Origin: Hypoxylon rubiginosum
Taxonomy: Eukaryota; Ascomycota; Sordariomycetes; Xylariales; Hypoxylaceae
NCBI GenBank assembly: GCA_902806565.1
Contig: CADCXA010000015.1
Location: forward strand, 744,001-808,000
DNA: 64,000 bases
Reading direction: 5' to 3'
Made by a program: the position numbers and the translations under genes. Shown here in pieces: positions 35,983 to 47,053 of this stretch (positions are counted from its first letter, which is position 1; each line of letters begins with the position of its first letter). The notes beneath the pieces were generated by a model. It was given only the letters and a program-made list of their open reading frames with translations, did no database searches and was not told the DNA's origin.

Positions 35983-37268
35983 CTGAAGTAGCTGATTGTG
36001 CTCGTACACTCGAATTGATGAATTAAAGTCGGAATTAAAGTCGGAAAGCTACTTAAATTATTGTTTATATTGTTTCATAGAAACAACACGACTAGCAAGA
36101 AAAGCCACGAGAAGAAGCAACTCTTATAACAGCCTCCCTAAGAAAGGGGAGGGGAGAAGAGAGAGGAGAAGGAAAAGCACTCTAAGTAGTCCTCGACCAA
36201 TTTACCACCGTCCTAACACCGTATTCGCATCTCTATTGAGACAGTTGCTGCATCATGGATATCATATGCAGGCCCTTCCGCTCCATACATGCTAAGTAAA
36301 CGAGTCAGCCACTTGTTTCCTACATGGCGCATTGAGACGTCGTCTGCTTCATATGTCAGGATTGGGCATGTGAAGGTGGAGTTAAGTGGAGTCGGGGAAG
36401 ACCCTTGATATTATTGATGTTATTTGCCCAGCTAGCCAGACAGGAGCTCAGGTTAGGGCGAGCAGGCAGTGCAGGGTAAGTGTTCGGATGCCGGAATCTT
36501 GCAGCAGATGCAACACTAGCAGTACTAAGCGCCCCCCCTAAGACCAACAAGTCTAGAACCGCTATGTTAGATAGCGACTCAGCTTCTAAAAAGGGGTCGA
36601 AGCGCCTCAACTCCTACACACCTAGGTATATTTCCCCCTTCTCCCATCCAAAATTCGATGAAATCTTATACCGATTGGTTGACAAAATAAACTATTTGGC
36701 CCATGCTATACTAGATACTCAAAGCTATTACCATCATCTCTTAGTATTGCGTCAAACTATTCAACCCGGTGCTGACGCGGCCAGCATGTCCGCATCATCC
36801 GAAAGCCTGGTAGCCTTCCGAGTTCTACACACTTACCCAACGTAGTACAGCATCTGCGTCTCCTAAGATAATGATTCCATATATGACTGATCACCAACAA
36901 CCCCGTCGTCCTGTATGTAGATGGCGCATATAGTTTACTCGGAGAGCCCCAAATTGCTGAGTATGCGTATGCGAGATTCAGGTCACCACCTATCCAGGAG
37001 GTAGGTACATATATAGGTAGTTAGCCGACAGCAAGTTTCAACCTTTCTCAATGTCAACACATTTTAATTATTACGGGTATGTAGCGCAACGACTAAGAAA
37101 TATGAGAATAGACAGCCATCTATGCTGTCTTGAAACCAAACCGAATAGAGCGACTGACAAATACAGTCTACTTCTGACCAAACCCTCATTGCCGAATCCA
37201 ATGATCCTACCACAATATCATTTGCGTCACAGGTACTACATACCTGGATTCTGTACTGGAGATGCCAC
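35983..37268. other. Intergenic, no gene accepted
   Basis: Mixed unique sequence. A 121-codon plus-strand frame at 36480-36845 begins at GTG and has no family resemblance; it was not accepted. A purine-rich leader-like tract lies at 36143-36180. Confidence 0.55.
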
Positions 37269-37608
37269 CTAGGAAGTAGTATCAGAGTGGTGGTCTGTCG
37301 AGCGGCTCAGGGGTTAGCACTTTGACGTTCGTACATAGGTCACTGAGGCTGTATAGGGGGTGGGATAACTCACGACATATCGTCATGCAATTTTCCTGTT
37401 TAGGTCCTTCTTGAGGATATATTTGCATGCACGTATTATGGCACGTCTCCTCGAATAGGTCTAGGATTTCGCCCAAGATATTCGAAGGGTCCATTTTGGG
37501 GTTCGACTCGGAGGCGAGGTCTGCCCTGGCATTGATATTGGGTGGAATGGTCGGCCGTGCGGTGCTCACGGCGAGGAGGGTGAAGATAAGGCTATAGGAA
37601 GCATGCAT
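37269..37608 (-). CDS. Small secreted cysteine-containing protein (candidate)
   Basis: From the ATG at 37608, residues 1-19 form a good signal peptide (MHASYSLIFTLLAVSTARP). The mature part holds two CX3C motifs 13 residues apart, TCHNTC and NCMTIC, a pattern of a disulfide-linked helical hairpin. A strong intron appears to lie after the second motif: donor GTGAGT at 37373, branch GCTAACC, acceptor CAG ending at 37295. Splicing gives 86 aa ending HHHSDTTS. Without splicing the frame continues to 37282 (108 aa) and adds a fifth, unpaired Cys, which argues for the spliced form. I recognise no family. It could be an effector-like or cell-wall protein, but this is inference. Confidence 0.55.
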
Positions 37609-38805
37609 TATGGTGATTGTTATGTCTTGAAAATCGAGACCTGTGCTGATCAGCAATGTAGAGAAGGGGACGTATCAATATCTTGGATTATAAATATGCT
37701 CCCTCGAGGACAAAGATAGATTCAGTGTCCTAATTTTAGACTGGTACAATGCGATAGAACAGGCGCAGGTGGTCTGGTGCTAACCTCGAACAAGTCCCAT
37801 GTCAAAGAGATATCATTCCTCGCTTGCGATTGGGGCACTTGCAAAGAGACTCTTTCGACCGATGATAGGGGCGTGAAAGGCCAACAAACCCAAACCCAAA
37901 CTCAGCGAAAACCACGCAAAATATAATTTTGGAACCGTCCGGCTTCGGTTGCGAAGAGGTGGCAATTCGTTTGGAGAGGTATCTAAGAAATCTAATATCA
38001 ATCAAGACTAACAGAGAAGAGGTTTAAAATAACTTGAAAATGTGTGAATGAACCGCGCGTACCTGACCTTTGAAGCATACCTTAGGTACCTACCCAAGCA
38101 TAGAAACTAGTACATAGGTAGGATAAGGAGAAGACGAAGACGTGCGTCAAGAGAAGTCTAGACTTATTGCTTCTATATAAGGCTGAGGAGAGTGGGCCGA
38201 AAGAGCCAGTCGTGTCTTGTATAGTGACAAATGGGGTAGAGTCGAAACCGACCGAGACCGACTGAGCTCTGCTGAGCGTTATCGAGCAACACACGCACAA
38301 TGCTTTCCACGTTACCCCATAGTGCTTGCTGTACATTAACGATAGTCGAGAAAAATGTTAGAGAAATGAGGACCAGGTATACGATGTAGCTACGAATGAA
38401 CTTCAAAGACGTAGTAGGCCCGGACAACTGCAGGGGTATCGTCGAATATGGCCCACAAGTAAGCATCCTATATAGGAGTACACGATGCTTGCACTTGCTA
38501 GCTTATATAAGATCGTCTAGTCGAGGCGCGCCTATTGGACCAAACCACTATGTTTGCTCGACCCTATCACGAGCCAACCGTATGATTACACCCCCAGGCT
38601 TCAGCTACGGTCTGTGGGGCTAGAATATAAGGTAGGTAGATGAAGTCGACTATTTATATCTTGTTAGCGTCAAGGCTGCAAGGGAGGTAGAATTAGATAC
38701 TTGGATAAATAAAGGGACATTCCCGAAAACACAGGATACTATTACCACCCGACTTCACTACTCGTCTTGAGTAGACAACATAGCTGCATAGCTTCATAGG
38801 ACAAA
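37609..38805. other. Intergenic, no gene seen
   Basis: Divergent promoter region between the small secreted protein gene and the sulfotransferase-like gene. No coding sequence supported. Confidence 0.6.
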
Positions 38806-39859
38806 ATGGCTCGCTTCATTGATACCCTCCCTGAGCCGCAGGTGATACGTGAGAAGAAAGTAATCGTTCTTAGCCGGAGTCGGTAGGTGTTCTCAACTTT
38901 CCGATAGACGAGGGCCCGAAACGTTCTTGACTTAGGTAACTTGCTCGTGAAGGATGTTGGCTAACATATACATGTTATTCATCAGGGTCGGCACGTTTTC
39001 GCTGTACCAGGCAATGAAAATGCTTGGCTATAAGCCGTATCATATGTGGGAGACGGTTACAAATGGCACGACCCACATGAAGATCCTTGAGGAAGCACTG
39101 CGATGCAAATACCTCGATGGCGGAAAGCCATACGGCAAGGCCGAATTCGACAAATGGCTCGCAGATTATGATGTAAATCTACATATCCCATTCATCGCCT
39201 TCTGCTAGGTGGACACGGCGTGCTGATTTAGCAGTCAGTAATCGAGATCCCGCAGTTCTTTGTGGAAGAGTTCATCGAATTCTACCCCGACGCGCAGTTT
39301 ATTCTTACCGAGCGTAGGATAGAGTCGTGGTCAAGGTCGATGAGAGCGACTATAGGGCCACTTCTGAAGACGATAAGAGGGTTCCCTTTTACTGTGGCAC
39401 GAAGGATAGACACCTTCATCGATGGTTTCTGCTCTCTGCACTTCGTCCTCGACGAGGTTTTGTTCTACGGTAAGGGAGCGGACAAGGGGATGGAGGACGC
39501 GAAGCGCGACGTATTGGCAAAGTAAGTACCGGCGACTAGCTCAATAGCCTAGACGCCTTCGTCGCTTTGCTAGACGACTAACGGTCCATAGCAACGAAAA
39601 GGCTAAAGCTCTCGTACCCAAGGAGAGACTCCTCGTTGCGAAACTAGAGGACGGATTCGGCTGGGAACAAATCTGCCCGTTCCTAGGGCACGAGATCCCG
39701 AGTACGCCGTACCCTAGGGGAAATGCGCCGGCGGAATTCGAGGAGCTAGGAAAACAGGTGCTAGGACCAGGAATACGGAAAGTTGTTGTCTTGGCCGTCA
39801 GCGTGATACTCGTGCCGATCCTTGGTATCGGGGCATGGTATTTCTTTAGTGGTAGATAG
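38806..39859 (+). CDS. Sulfotransferase-family (P-loop) membrane-anchored protein
   Basis: Four exons (38806-38882, 38986-39172, 39235-39521, 39592-39859) encode 272 aa. The N-terminus VIVLSRSRVGTFSLYQAM, created across intron 1, is the degenerate P-loop / 5'-phosphosulfate-binding signature of the Sulfotransfer_4 group common in ascomycetes. Other family blocks are THMKILEEALRCKYL, YGKAEFDKWLADYD and FYPDAQFILTERRIESW. The last 28 residues form a transmembrane anchor (VVVLAVSVILVPILGIGAW). Databases often mislabel this family as NAD-dependent epimerase. No member has a clear substrate that I can name. All expected blocks are present and lengths agree with the family. Confidence 0.88.
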
Positions 39860-40362
39860 GTCTGAAGCCACGACTTTTGGTCAATAGCTACATGTAATAA
39901 GATTAGAAAAGACGTATTGTGTAAATATACCTAGGTATGTAGTTATTATCTTGTTTTACGAAGTCCTATGGTAGGGTGGACCATTGGACATTGAGAGATT
40001 GAGGTTGCCGTCACCTTGAACGCCCCTTGGCCCCCTATCGGAACATTACCTAAGGTACCTTATGTACCTACCTCATGTAGGTACATATGTACATATAGCT
40101 TAAGCCAATCCCTACGTCACACCATCACCCCACCATCCCCCAAATAGAACCCTAGGGTCCCCAAACGTATACCTTGTACCCCATTGAAGGTGTATTATAA
40201 GGTACCAGGTACCTATACGTACAAGACGTGCGCTTCCGTCGACAAGCCACAGTGGGCGTTTCCATTCCTCATACAAAGAATAACGTACCTAGGTACTCTA
40301 CCTCCTCTATTTACACAGATGTAAGCCACTGGGAATGGCTTCAATGTCTCTAGAGGGAAATC
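39860..40362. other. Intergenic with palindromic GGTACC/CCTAGG motifs
   Basis: No gene. Contains dense palindromic motifs: TACCTAGGTA around 39928-39938, CCTAAGGTACC at 40049-40059, and GTACCTAGGTAC at 40286-40297. Confidence 0.6.
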
Positions 40363-42266
40363 ATGGGACAGAGCCTCTCAGATGTGGCGAGGCCTCCTTC
40401 TAAGGAAGAAATTACAGCGGAATTGGTAATGAGTCCTGGCACCATCGTATTCCAATTCCAATTCCAAACCCGGCGTAGGCTGACACTGACACTTTCCGAA
40501 CTTGACAGGCCGAGAAGTTCGCTCGCAAGTGTTTCGAACCACTAGAGCTGTATTCTTTCAAGGACAACTTCAAGTCGCTCGCCGATCACCAGCAGAATGT
40601 CCGCTACCTTAAGGAGGACACTATCGCCCGCTTTCTCGAGCTACCCGATATACTCGCCGTCTCCCCCATTGTATTCCACATGCTGGCGTACATCGGTGCC
40701 TTTCCTTTCCTTCAAGATGCCCCAGTCATACTCGGCTTCGAACAGATGATCATGGTAGTCGCCATAATGACGGAGCGATATACAAAGATACTGTCTAGTG
40801 TTGGTAATAGGAGGAAACTGCTATTCAAGAGCTTGGCCGTCTACGATCGCAAGCTGTCCGAGATCGAGAAGCAGCAATACGATGCGCGCACCTTGGGGTC
40901 CAACACGAACAGTCATGCACCCGGCTTTGCTATTGACGATGCTGGAGACGACTTGGACGACGAAGCAATCGACGATGACGAGCTCGTCTTAGCTGCGTTA
41001 GACTCGCTCGACGTCAACGACGCTTTCAAAACCGGTGATTCGCACGCCGCTACCACGCACGGAGCTATGATCCCGGCAGACAATTTCAGAAAATTAATCA
41101 TGTTGCTACTCTTGATCTCTCCATTAGACTCCCAGGAGAGCCTTTCGGCCTACGTGAACAGGGTCACCGGCACAGAGCTTGACGAGCTGAGAGCTACGGC
41201 TGAGAATATCCTCTCAGCCTTCATCAACGTCGAGAAGTCCCCCGGCATTACGTATGCCCAATTTAGCCACGCCATCCCGTCTAATTTCCCATTCTTGTTT
41301 AACGGCTTTAACCCCCTATTTGAGCACTTCCTCTTTTCCAAAAACCTCGACTTTTCTAAGCGCAAAGATGGTAGTGTATCGAAAGCTATAGCTCCGGCTC
41401 TCGTGTTGCCTCCTCTGTTGCAAGATAGCGGTCAGATAATGAATCTTAATGTTTTGTCTCAGCTCTCCTTCTTCATCAGCGGGAACGAGCTATTTCGCCG
41501 GTTGCGTTTATTATACTCTGGTTCAGAGGCTGGGTTTTCGATGGGCAGCTTTGAGACAAAGGTTTTCAACTGGCGCGCCCCGACCATCCTCCTGGTGTCC
41601 GGTACCAGGCTTCCAGACACTCCTAGCAGTAGTGGATCCGAGGGGATGTTCAGCGACTCGCTGCCACCGAAACGATTCCCGAACGGCAGTGCACTGGATC
41701 GCGATCGCTTGGTATTTGGCGCCCTGGTGAGACAGCCCTGGCGATATACGCACAGGGAATGTTTCGGAGGAGAGGACATGGTGCTATTTCAGCTTGCCCC
41801 TAACCACGACGTCTTTCCGGCGTCGTCCTTGAACCGCGAGTACGTAGCATTTGCAAAACCACCAATTGCGCACCCGGGGATCAGCTTTGGCTGCCCGCAT
41901 CCGAAAGCGGCCCACTCGTCACGCCACGACTCGCTACGGCATCTAGGACCGGTGTCGCTCGTCATCGACTCGGGCTTTGAGTATGGCGTTTTTACGCATG
42001 ATTATTCGTCAGGCGGCGCATTTAACACCAGCGCGTCCCGAAGGTACAACTTTCAGGAGCGCTTCCAGGTCGAGGAGATTGAGGTTTGGGGCTGCGGAGG
42101 CGACGAAGAGGCGCGGATACAGCGCGAGCGGTGGGAGTGGGAGGCTCGGGAGGCCGAGGCCAGGCGGAGGGTCAACCTAGGTACGGGCGATATTGCGGCA
42201 GACCGTGCGCTGCTAGAGATGGCCGGGTTGGTCGGCGCAAATAGGAGTGGAGGGTCGATGGCTTGA
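40363..42266 (+). CDS. rtc5: Rtc5-like TLDc-domain protein
   Basis: Two exons (40363-40425, 40509-42266) encode 606 aa. The first exon gives MGQSLSDVARPPSKEEITAE; Gly2 in that N-terminus is a possible myristoylation site. The middle region has a conserved helical segment (YLKEDTIARFLELPD and FHMLAYIGAFPFLQ) and an acidic linker (about 150-165). The TLDc domain spans roughly residues 350-560, with WRAPTILLVSG, RQPWRYTHRECFGGE and the late motif FGCP-FVIDSGFEYG-like block (LVIDSGFEYGVFTHDYSSGG). In yeast, Rtc5 and Oxr1 bind the vacuolar H+-ATPase and promote its disassembly. The protein ends with a charged helix (RERWEWEAREAEARRR). Length and order match fungal Rtc5. Confidence 0.9.
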
Positions 42267-42582
42267 TTTATATGGAGTAGGTGGGCTTGGGCGGCGTTAT
42301 GGCTCACGGATATCTTTAGACCTGCAAACCAAATGTTTTGAGCTTAATATATAACACATCTCGTATATCACATCTCACCATTTACGTCACGCGACTCGCC
42401 CTCTCTTCTTAATATATACAAGTATCGTAGATGTGGGCTCCTTATGTACAATCGATCAGTAAAGCGGAATTTCCTCAATCCTTTACCCAAGCTCCCTTAC
42501 CAATGCTTCCGATCCTATGTAGTTAGATACAATTGTTGTTTTTAGTCGAGTTAGTTGGAGTAGTCAATTACCGACTCATGAA
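42267..42582. other. Convergent spacer
   Basis: A 316 bp spacer between the Rtc5 and Rcf1 stop codons; presumed 3' untranslated sequence of both. Nothing else seen. Confidence 0.6.
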
Positions 42583-43433
42583 TCATTTCTTAGGGGGTTC
42601 CGCCTCGGATTTCTTCTCTTCGGCCGGCTTTGGGCTTTCGCTCTTTTTTGTTCCGAACCAACCCCCAGTACTTGACAGAGCACTCAACACACTCGAAGCC
42701 TCTTTCTTCTCTACCGCGGGCACCTGGCCGTCAGCATCCGAACTGGTCTCGGCCGTCAGGCCGTCGTCCTTAGCTTCACCCGTAGCCCGCTCCTTCTCGT
42801 CGGCTCGCCTCTGCTGAACACGGTCCTGCCTCCGCTTTATGGCGGCCTTGAGCTGCTTCTCCTCCTCGTCTCGGACCTCGAGCTCCTTCAACCACTTCTG
42901 ATGGCGCTCCTCGGCGCGCTGCTGGCCCTCGAGCTTGATCAGCTCCTTCCGCTTTTCTCGGTCGGCGCCGTAGTATGCGCCACCGGCTACCATAGCCATG
43001 ACGGTAAAGGCCTGGGCGCCGATTCGTGCTCGGAACATGCGCTGCACCTGGGCGTGGTCTCCGCGGCGCGTCGCGCGCCAGGCATTGTAGAGGGCTAGGG
43101 TGGTGAGTATACAACCTATTTGGAAACCGTATTTGTTAGCCTAGGCTGCGTCTGCCATGCCGCATTGGTTGTGGTCGTGGTTGTTGGGTGTGATTGCAGC
43201 TTAAAGAATGGTTCGAAACAATATGTGGGTGATTTACCGAGTGGGATCAGAGGCTCCTCTCGCAGCTTGCGGCCAATCTTCTGAGCACCGGTTTCATTAT
43301 ATTCTCTAGATAGATAACCTGTGAGCTTATATGGTACCAAGCTAGACATGTGTAGATCTGTGTATTAGAGAGAAGGGGAGAAGGGGGCACACTTGTCTTC
43401 GTCAAAAGACGAGGGCATAGATCTGTCCGTCAT
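42583..43433 (-). CDS. RCF1: Respiratory supercomplex factor 1 (HIG1 domain)
   Basis: Three exons (43433-43393, 43305-43238, 43115-42583) encode 213 aa. The N-terminus MTDRSMPSSFDEDKEYNE is typical of fungal Rcf1. RKLREEPLIPLGCILTTLAL forms the first helix of the HIG1 domain. QRMFRARIGAQ fits exactly the Q-x3-R-x-R-x3-Q signature of HIG1 type 2 proteins, followed by the second helix (FTVMAMVAGGAYYG). The remaining 110 residues are a charged coiled-coil tail ending in a Lys/Glu-rich stretch. Rcf1 lies in the mitochondrial inner membrane, stabilising cytochrome c oxidase and its supercomplex with complex III. Intron 1 uses a weak donor (GTGTGC); it was fixed because it alone joins DEDK to EYNETGAQ in frame. 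Confidence 0.93.
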
Positions 43434-43863
43434 GTTGAGCTCTTCAGACTGGATCAATTAAGTTATCCTTTCTCGGGTTCTTGCCGAAGTACCCTTGGAA
43501 TAATCGGACAATGGCCTGGTGAACAGCGTGGCCTGGTGTGCGTTGAGCTGGATTGCGCAAATTCAATGTATATTCAAGGTTGAACGAATTGTACGCACTG
43601 CATTGAACGGTCATTGATAAAAATATTGAATGCTATGCACGTAAGGATACCACACCTCCAATAGGTTGTTTGATAAAAGTGATAAGGTAATACCTAGGAG
43701 GGGCACTCTCTCCATTAGCGGGGCATCTATAATAGGTACAGGTACTTACCTATATAAGGTGTTTTTTACTCCATATTAATTATCTACATTTGTCCGGCAC
43801 CTAAGGGATAGATTTATATTCCTATTATAACTGTTTCCATTCTTGTTTTTCAAAAATTAATAG

Positions 43864-43884
43864 AAATATAACTCTGAGAACCCC
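43864..43884 (+). promoter_or_regulatory. 21-nt element shared with the RidA upstream region
   Basis: AAATATAACTCTGA, then G, then AACCCC. The same sequence with C at the variable base stands at 46463-46483 before the RidA gene. It is 264 nt upstream of the ILV1 ATG. The flank (AATTAATAG here, AATTAGAAT there) is also similar. Whether it is a factor-binding site or a duplicated promoter remnant cannot be told from sequence alone. Confidence 0.5.
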
Positions 43885-43914
43885 AAAGCCTTTGCCTATG
43901 CATAAGTACCAACT

Positions 43915-43956
43915 ATGTATGGTATGTATGGTATGTATGGTATGTATGGTATGTAT
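43915..43956. repeat. ATGTATGGT 9-bp tandem repeat
   Basis: Four full copies plus a partial copy of ATGTATGGT, in the ILV1/RCF1 divergent promoter. Confidence 0.8.
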
Positions 43957-44148
43957 ATATGAGAAAAGCCGGAAGAGAAAACGATGCTCGGAAACCTAAA
44001 GTGAAAATTGCCCCACCACTAAGCCTACATACATATGTACATACCTAGATAGTGGAAATATTTCGGCGCTTACAATAATAGTTCATATTGTTTTCTTTCT
44101 CTACCTACAAAAAAAAATTCAAGAATAGCTGTATTCTGTTATTTCAAC

Positions 44149-45953
44149 ATGCTAGAACCAGCAGCAGTACCAATTGATACCGGAATGGTCAATGGCGCCA
44201 GTAACGGTGTCAACGGCGGTCATGTCCCACGAAACCCGTCCATTACAAGTCTGACTCCTACCGAGTACAGCGCAAACCCGTCGCCGTCATCGGAGCGTAG
44301 GCATCAGAGAATACAGTCCATCGTACCCGAGGAATTCATCTTGCCTAGCGGACACCCTGATGTTCGTTACATTCACACAACACCTCCTTCAGGCCTATCG
44401 AAAACTAACCGGTGCTTCTGATCGCTTAGTACCTCCGTCTAATCCTTACCTCGAGGGTCTACGAAGCCTGCAAAGAGACCTCCCTCACCTCCGCCACGAA
44501 CCTATCTAACCGCCTAGAATGCAATGTTTTACTCAAGAGGGAAGACGAGCAACCCGTCTTCAGCTTCAAGCTGCGGGGGGCTTATAACAAGATGGCCCAT
44601 CTTGACCGGAACAAGAGCTGGAAGGGCGTCGTCGCTTGTAGCGCCGGAAACCACGCACAGGGAGTAGCTTACTCGGCTAGGCTACTCAAAATACCCGCCA
44701 CTATCGTCATGCCCTCGGGCACGCCCAGCATCAAGCACAAAAATGTCTCGAGATTGGGCGGTTGCGTGGTCCTTCACGGCGATGACTTCGACGCCGCCAA
44801 GGAGGAATGTGCGAGATTAGAACAGCACCACGGGCTCCTTAACATACCGCCCTTTGACGACCCCTACGTCATCGCTGGGCAGGGAACCATAGGCATGGAG
44901 CTGTTGCGACAGACCAACATCCAGAAACTCCAGGCGATATTCTGTTGCGTAGGTGGAGGCGGTCTTATCGCAGGCATTGGCGTCTATGTCAAGCGCATCG
45001 CACCTCATGTCAAAATCATTGGGGTCGAAGCCGAGGACGCCAATGCAATGGTGCAATCTTTGCGACTAGGGAAGCGGGTGGTGCTCAAGGAAGTGGGCTT
45101 GTTCGCCGACGGTGCGGCGGTCAAGACAGTTGGCGAGGAAACATTTCGGATATGCCAAGAGGTGATCGACGATGTCATCGAAGTCAACACCGACGAGACC
45201 TGCGCCGCCATCAAGGACGTCTTTGAGGATACTCGTTCCATCGTAGAGCCGGCTGGCGCGCTAGCTCTCGCCGGCTTGAAGAAGTGGGTGGCAGCGAACC
45301 CGTCGAGCGACACAAATCGATCCCTGATAGCCATCACGAGCGGCGCGAATATGAATTTCGACAGGCTCCGGTTCGTGGCTGAACGCGCGACTCTCGGCGA
45401 GGGTAAGGAGGCTCTACTTAGCGTGAGCATCCCAGAGAGGCCGGGGGCCTTTGCCGAGCTCATCAGCCAGGTCATGCCACACGCCGTGACGGAATTCTCG
45501 TATCGCTATGCCACTAGTGAGGTAGCTAACATCCTGATCGGTATATCGTTGACCGGCGCGGCATCGGAGCGTGTCCAGGAACTTCAGGCCCTCATGGATC
45601 GCATTAACAGCACTGGTATGGAGGCTACCGACCTCTCGGGCGACGAGCTAGCCAAAACGCATATCCGCTACCTCGTGGGTGGTCGGTCAGGCGTTGCGGA
45701 TGAGAGGCTATACATGTTCACCTTCCCAGAACGTCCTGGAACGCTGGAGAAGTTCCTGAGGACGCTGCGACTGCGGTATAACATCAGCATTTTCCAATAC
45801 CGGAACAGTGGTAGTGATGTTGGTAAGATATTGGCCGGGATTCAATGTCCCGACGCGAATGTGCCAGACCTGGAGAAGTCATTTGGGGAGATCGGATACC
45901 CGTGGGAGGATTGCACGCAGAGCGACGTTTTCAAGACGTTCTTGAGGAGTTAG
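44149..45953 (+). CDS. ILV1: Threonine dehydratase (threonine deaminase)
   Basis: Two exons (44149-44361, 44430-45953) encode 578 aa. The enzyme converts threonine to 2-oxobutanoate and ammonia through enamine/imine intermediates, the first step to isoleucine. PLP-binding Lys118 is in [18 protein letters not shown] and the glycine loop GGGGLI hold the cofactor phosphate. Two C-terminal ACT-like regulatory domains are present ([17 protein letters not shown] and [16 protein letters not shown]), so it is the biosynthetic, isoleucine-regulated form. The N-terminal 70 residues are Asn/Ser/Pro-rich and not basic, unlike a classic mitochondrial presequence. The RidA gene follows 580 bp downstream on the same strand. 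The donor GTTCGT of intron 1 is unusual but joins [16 protein letters not shown] cleanly. Confidence 0.96.
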
Positions 45954-46533
45954 TTTTCGGGTTGGTAACAATGGATGTGCTGTGCTGTGCTGTGTTGTGC
46001 TACTGATCCGGGTCGGCTGCCAGAATTAGCTGGTCAATATGGTCAATATGGTCAATAATTACGAATTCGGGCGGGGAAATGTAAGTTTTCGCGGTTTTAT
46101 GATGCTCTATGATGCTTTACGATGCGATGCCGTGTAGACCATAGATGGTAATTTACTTTTATGTCAAAGTCAAGATGGCAGGATGGTCGAAAAGGAGTGC
46201 TAATCTCAAGATCGGCCACGCGGGGTTTAATGCGACCTTGGGGCCGATTGGCTTACCTTCCCTTCGCTATAGCACAGCCACGGCTATTTCAGCTAAACGG
46301 CTAACCTTAACAAGCTGCCAGTTACAGTTTACATAAAATGTAAAAGAGACACTACATACGTGTATGTACCTGGTGCATCGTGTACATGTGATGCATAACT
46401 TAATACTTGCCTCCTACAAAACCATTATATTTGGGCAGCTCGTATCGGGTATAAATTAGAATAAATATAACTCTGACAACCCCTCAGACCAAACTCCCAA
46501 CTCATTAGAGACAATCACACCACGTCAGACACG
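45954..46533. promoter_or_regulatory. Spacer and RidA promoter
   Basis: A 580 bp spacer between ILV1 and RidA. Includes short tandem repeats (GCTGT near 45977-45996; GGTCAATAT near 46032-46056), a TATA-like stretch (TATAAATTAGAATAAATATAA at 46450-46470) and the element shared with ILV1. No gene accepted. Confidence 0.6.
46463..46483 (+). promoter_or_regulatory. 21-nt element shared with the ILV1 upstream region
   Basis: AAATATAACTCTGA, then C, then AACCCC; 20 of 21 positions match the copy at 43864-43884. It lies 50 nt before the RidA ATG, just downstream of a TATA-like stretch, so it may be in the 5' leader rather than the promoter. Confidence 0.5.
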
Positions 46534-47053
46534 ATGGCCGAAAAGATTGCAGTTCTAACGGATAAGGCACCTAAGCCCTTGGCTGGAATTTACAGTCAAG
46601 CCATCAAAGCCAACGGTTTCGTCTTCGTTTCTGGCGCAGTACCCATGGACGCTCAGACGATGAAGATTGTCGACGGTGACATTCAAGCACATACTGTCAG
46701 TTCAAATTCGTATTGTCGATTGGCGCCGTGAACTGACCGGGCCTCTCTTTCCGGCACAGCACCAATGCATCAAGAACCTCGCCGCCATTCTAGAAGCCTC
46801 CGGGTCCGACATCAACAAGGTTGTGAAAGTCAATGTCTTCCTTTCCAATATGGATGATTTTACCGCCATGAACGAAGTCTACAGCCAGTATTGGGGCGAG
46901 GTAAAGCCCTGCAGGACGTAAGTGACTTTCCCCCCAAGGCAGCATCCTAAGCGTACCGTACGTACCATTGCTAACCGCCCCTTTAGCTGTGTTGCGGTAA
47001 AGACATTGCCATTGAACGTGGACGTTGAGATTGAGTGCACTGCAACGTACTGA
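46534..47053 (+). CDS. RidA family enamine/imine deaminase (YjgF/UK114/Hmf1-like)
   Basis: Three exons (46534-46695, 46760-46917, 46987-47053) encode 128 aa, the normal RidA size. RidA hydrolyses reactive 2-aminoacrylate and 2-iminobutanoate released by PLP enzymes, above all threonine dehydratase. Conserved marks: GIYSQAIKANGFVFVSG, HQCIKNLAAILEASGS, VNVFLSNMDDF, and the catalytic/carboxylate-binding Arg106 in CRTCVAVKTLP, with Glu in VEIECTA near the end. Arg106 and the end of that strand are assembled across intron 2. There is no presequence, so the cytosolic Hmf1-like form is more likely than mitochondrial Mmf1. Placement directly after ILV1 fits its substrate. Confidence 0.94.

Larger units (their letters stand above)
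43434..44148. promoter_or_regulatory. Divergent promoter region of RCF1 and ILV1
   Basis: A 715 bp AT-rich region between two divergent genes. It includes a 9-bp tandem repeat (43915-43956) and the element shared with the RidA promoter (43864-43884). An A run precedes the ILV1 start. No coding sequence. Confidence 0.6.

Noticed and set aside
36480..36845. 121-codon plus-strand frame
   Set aside because: Begins at GTG, low similarity to anything recognised, and no splice signals or promoter-like context.
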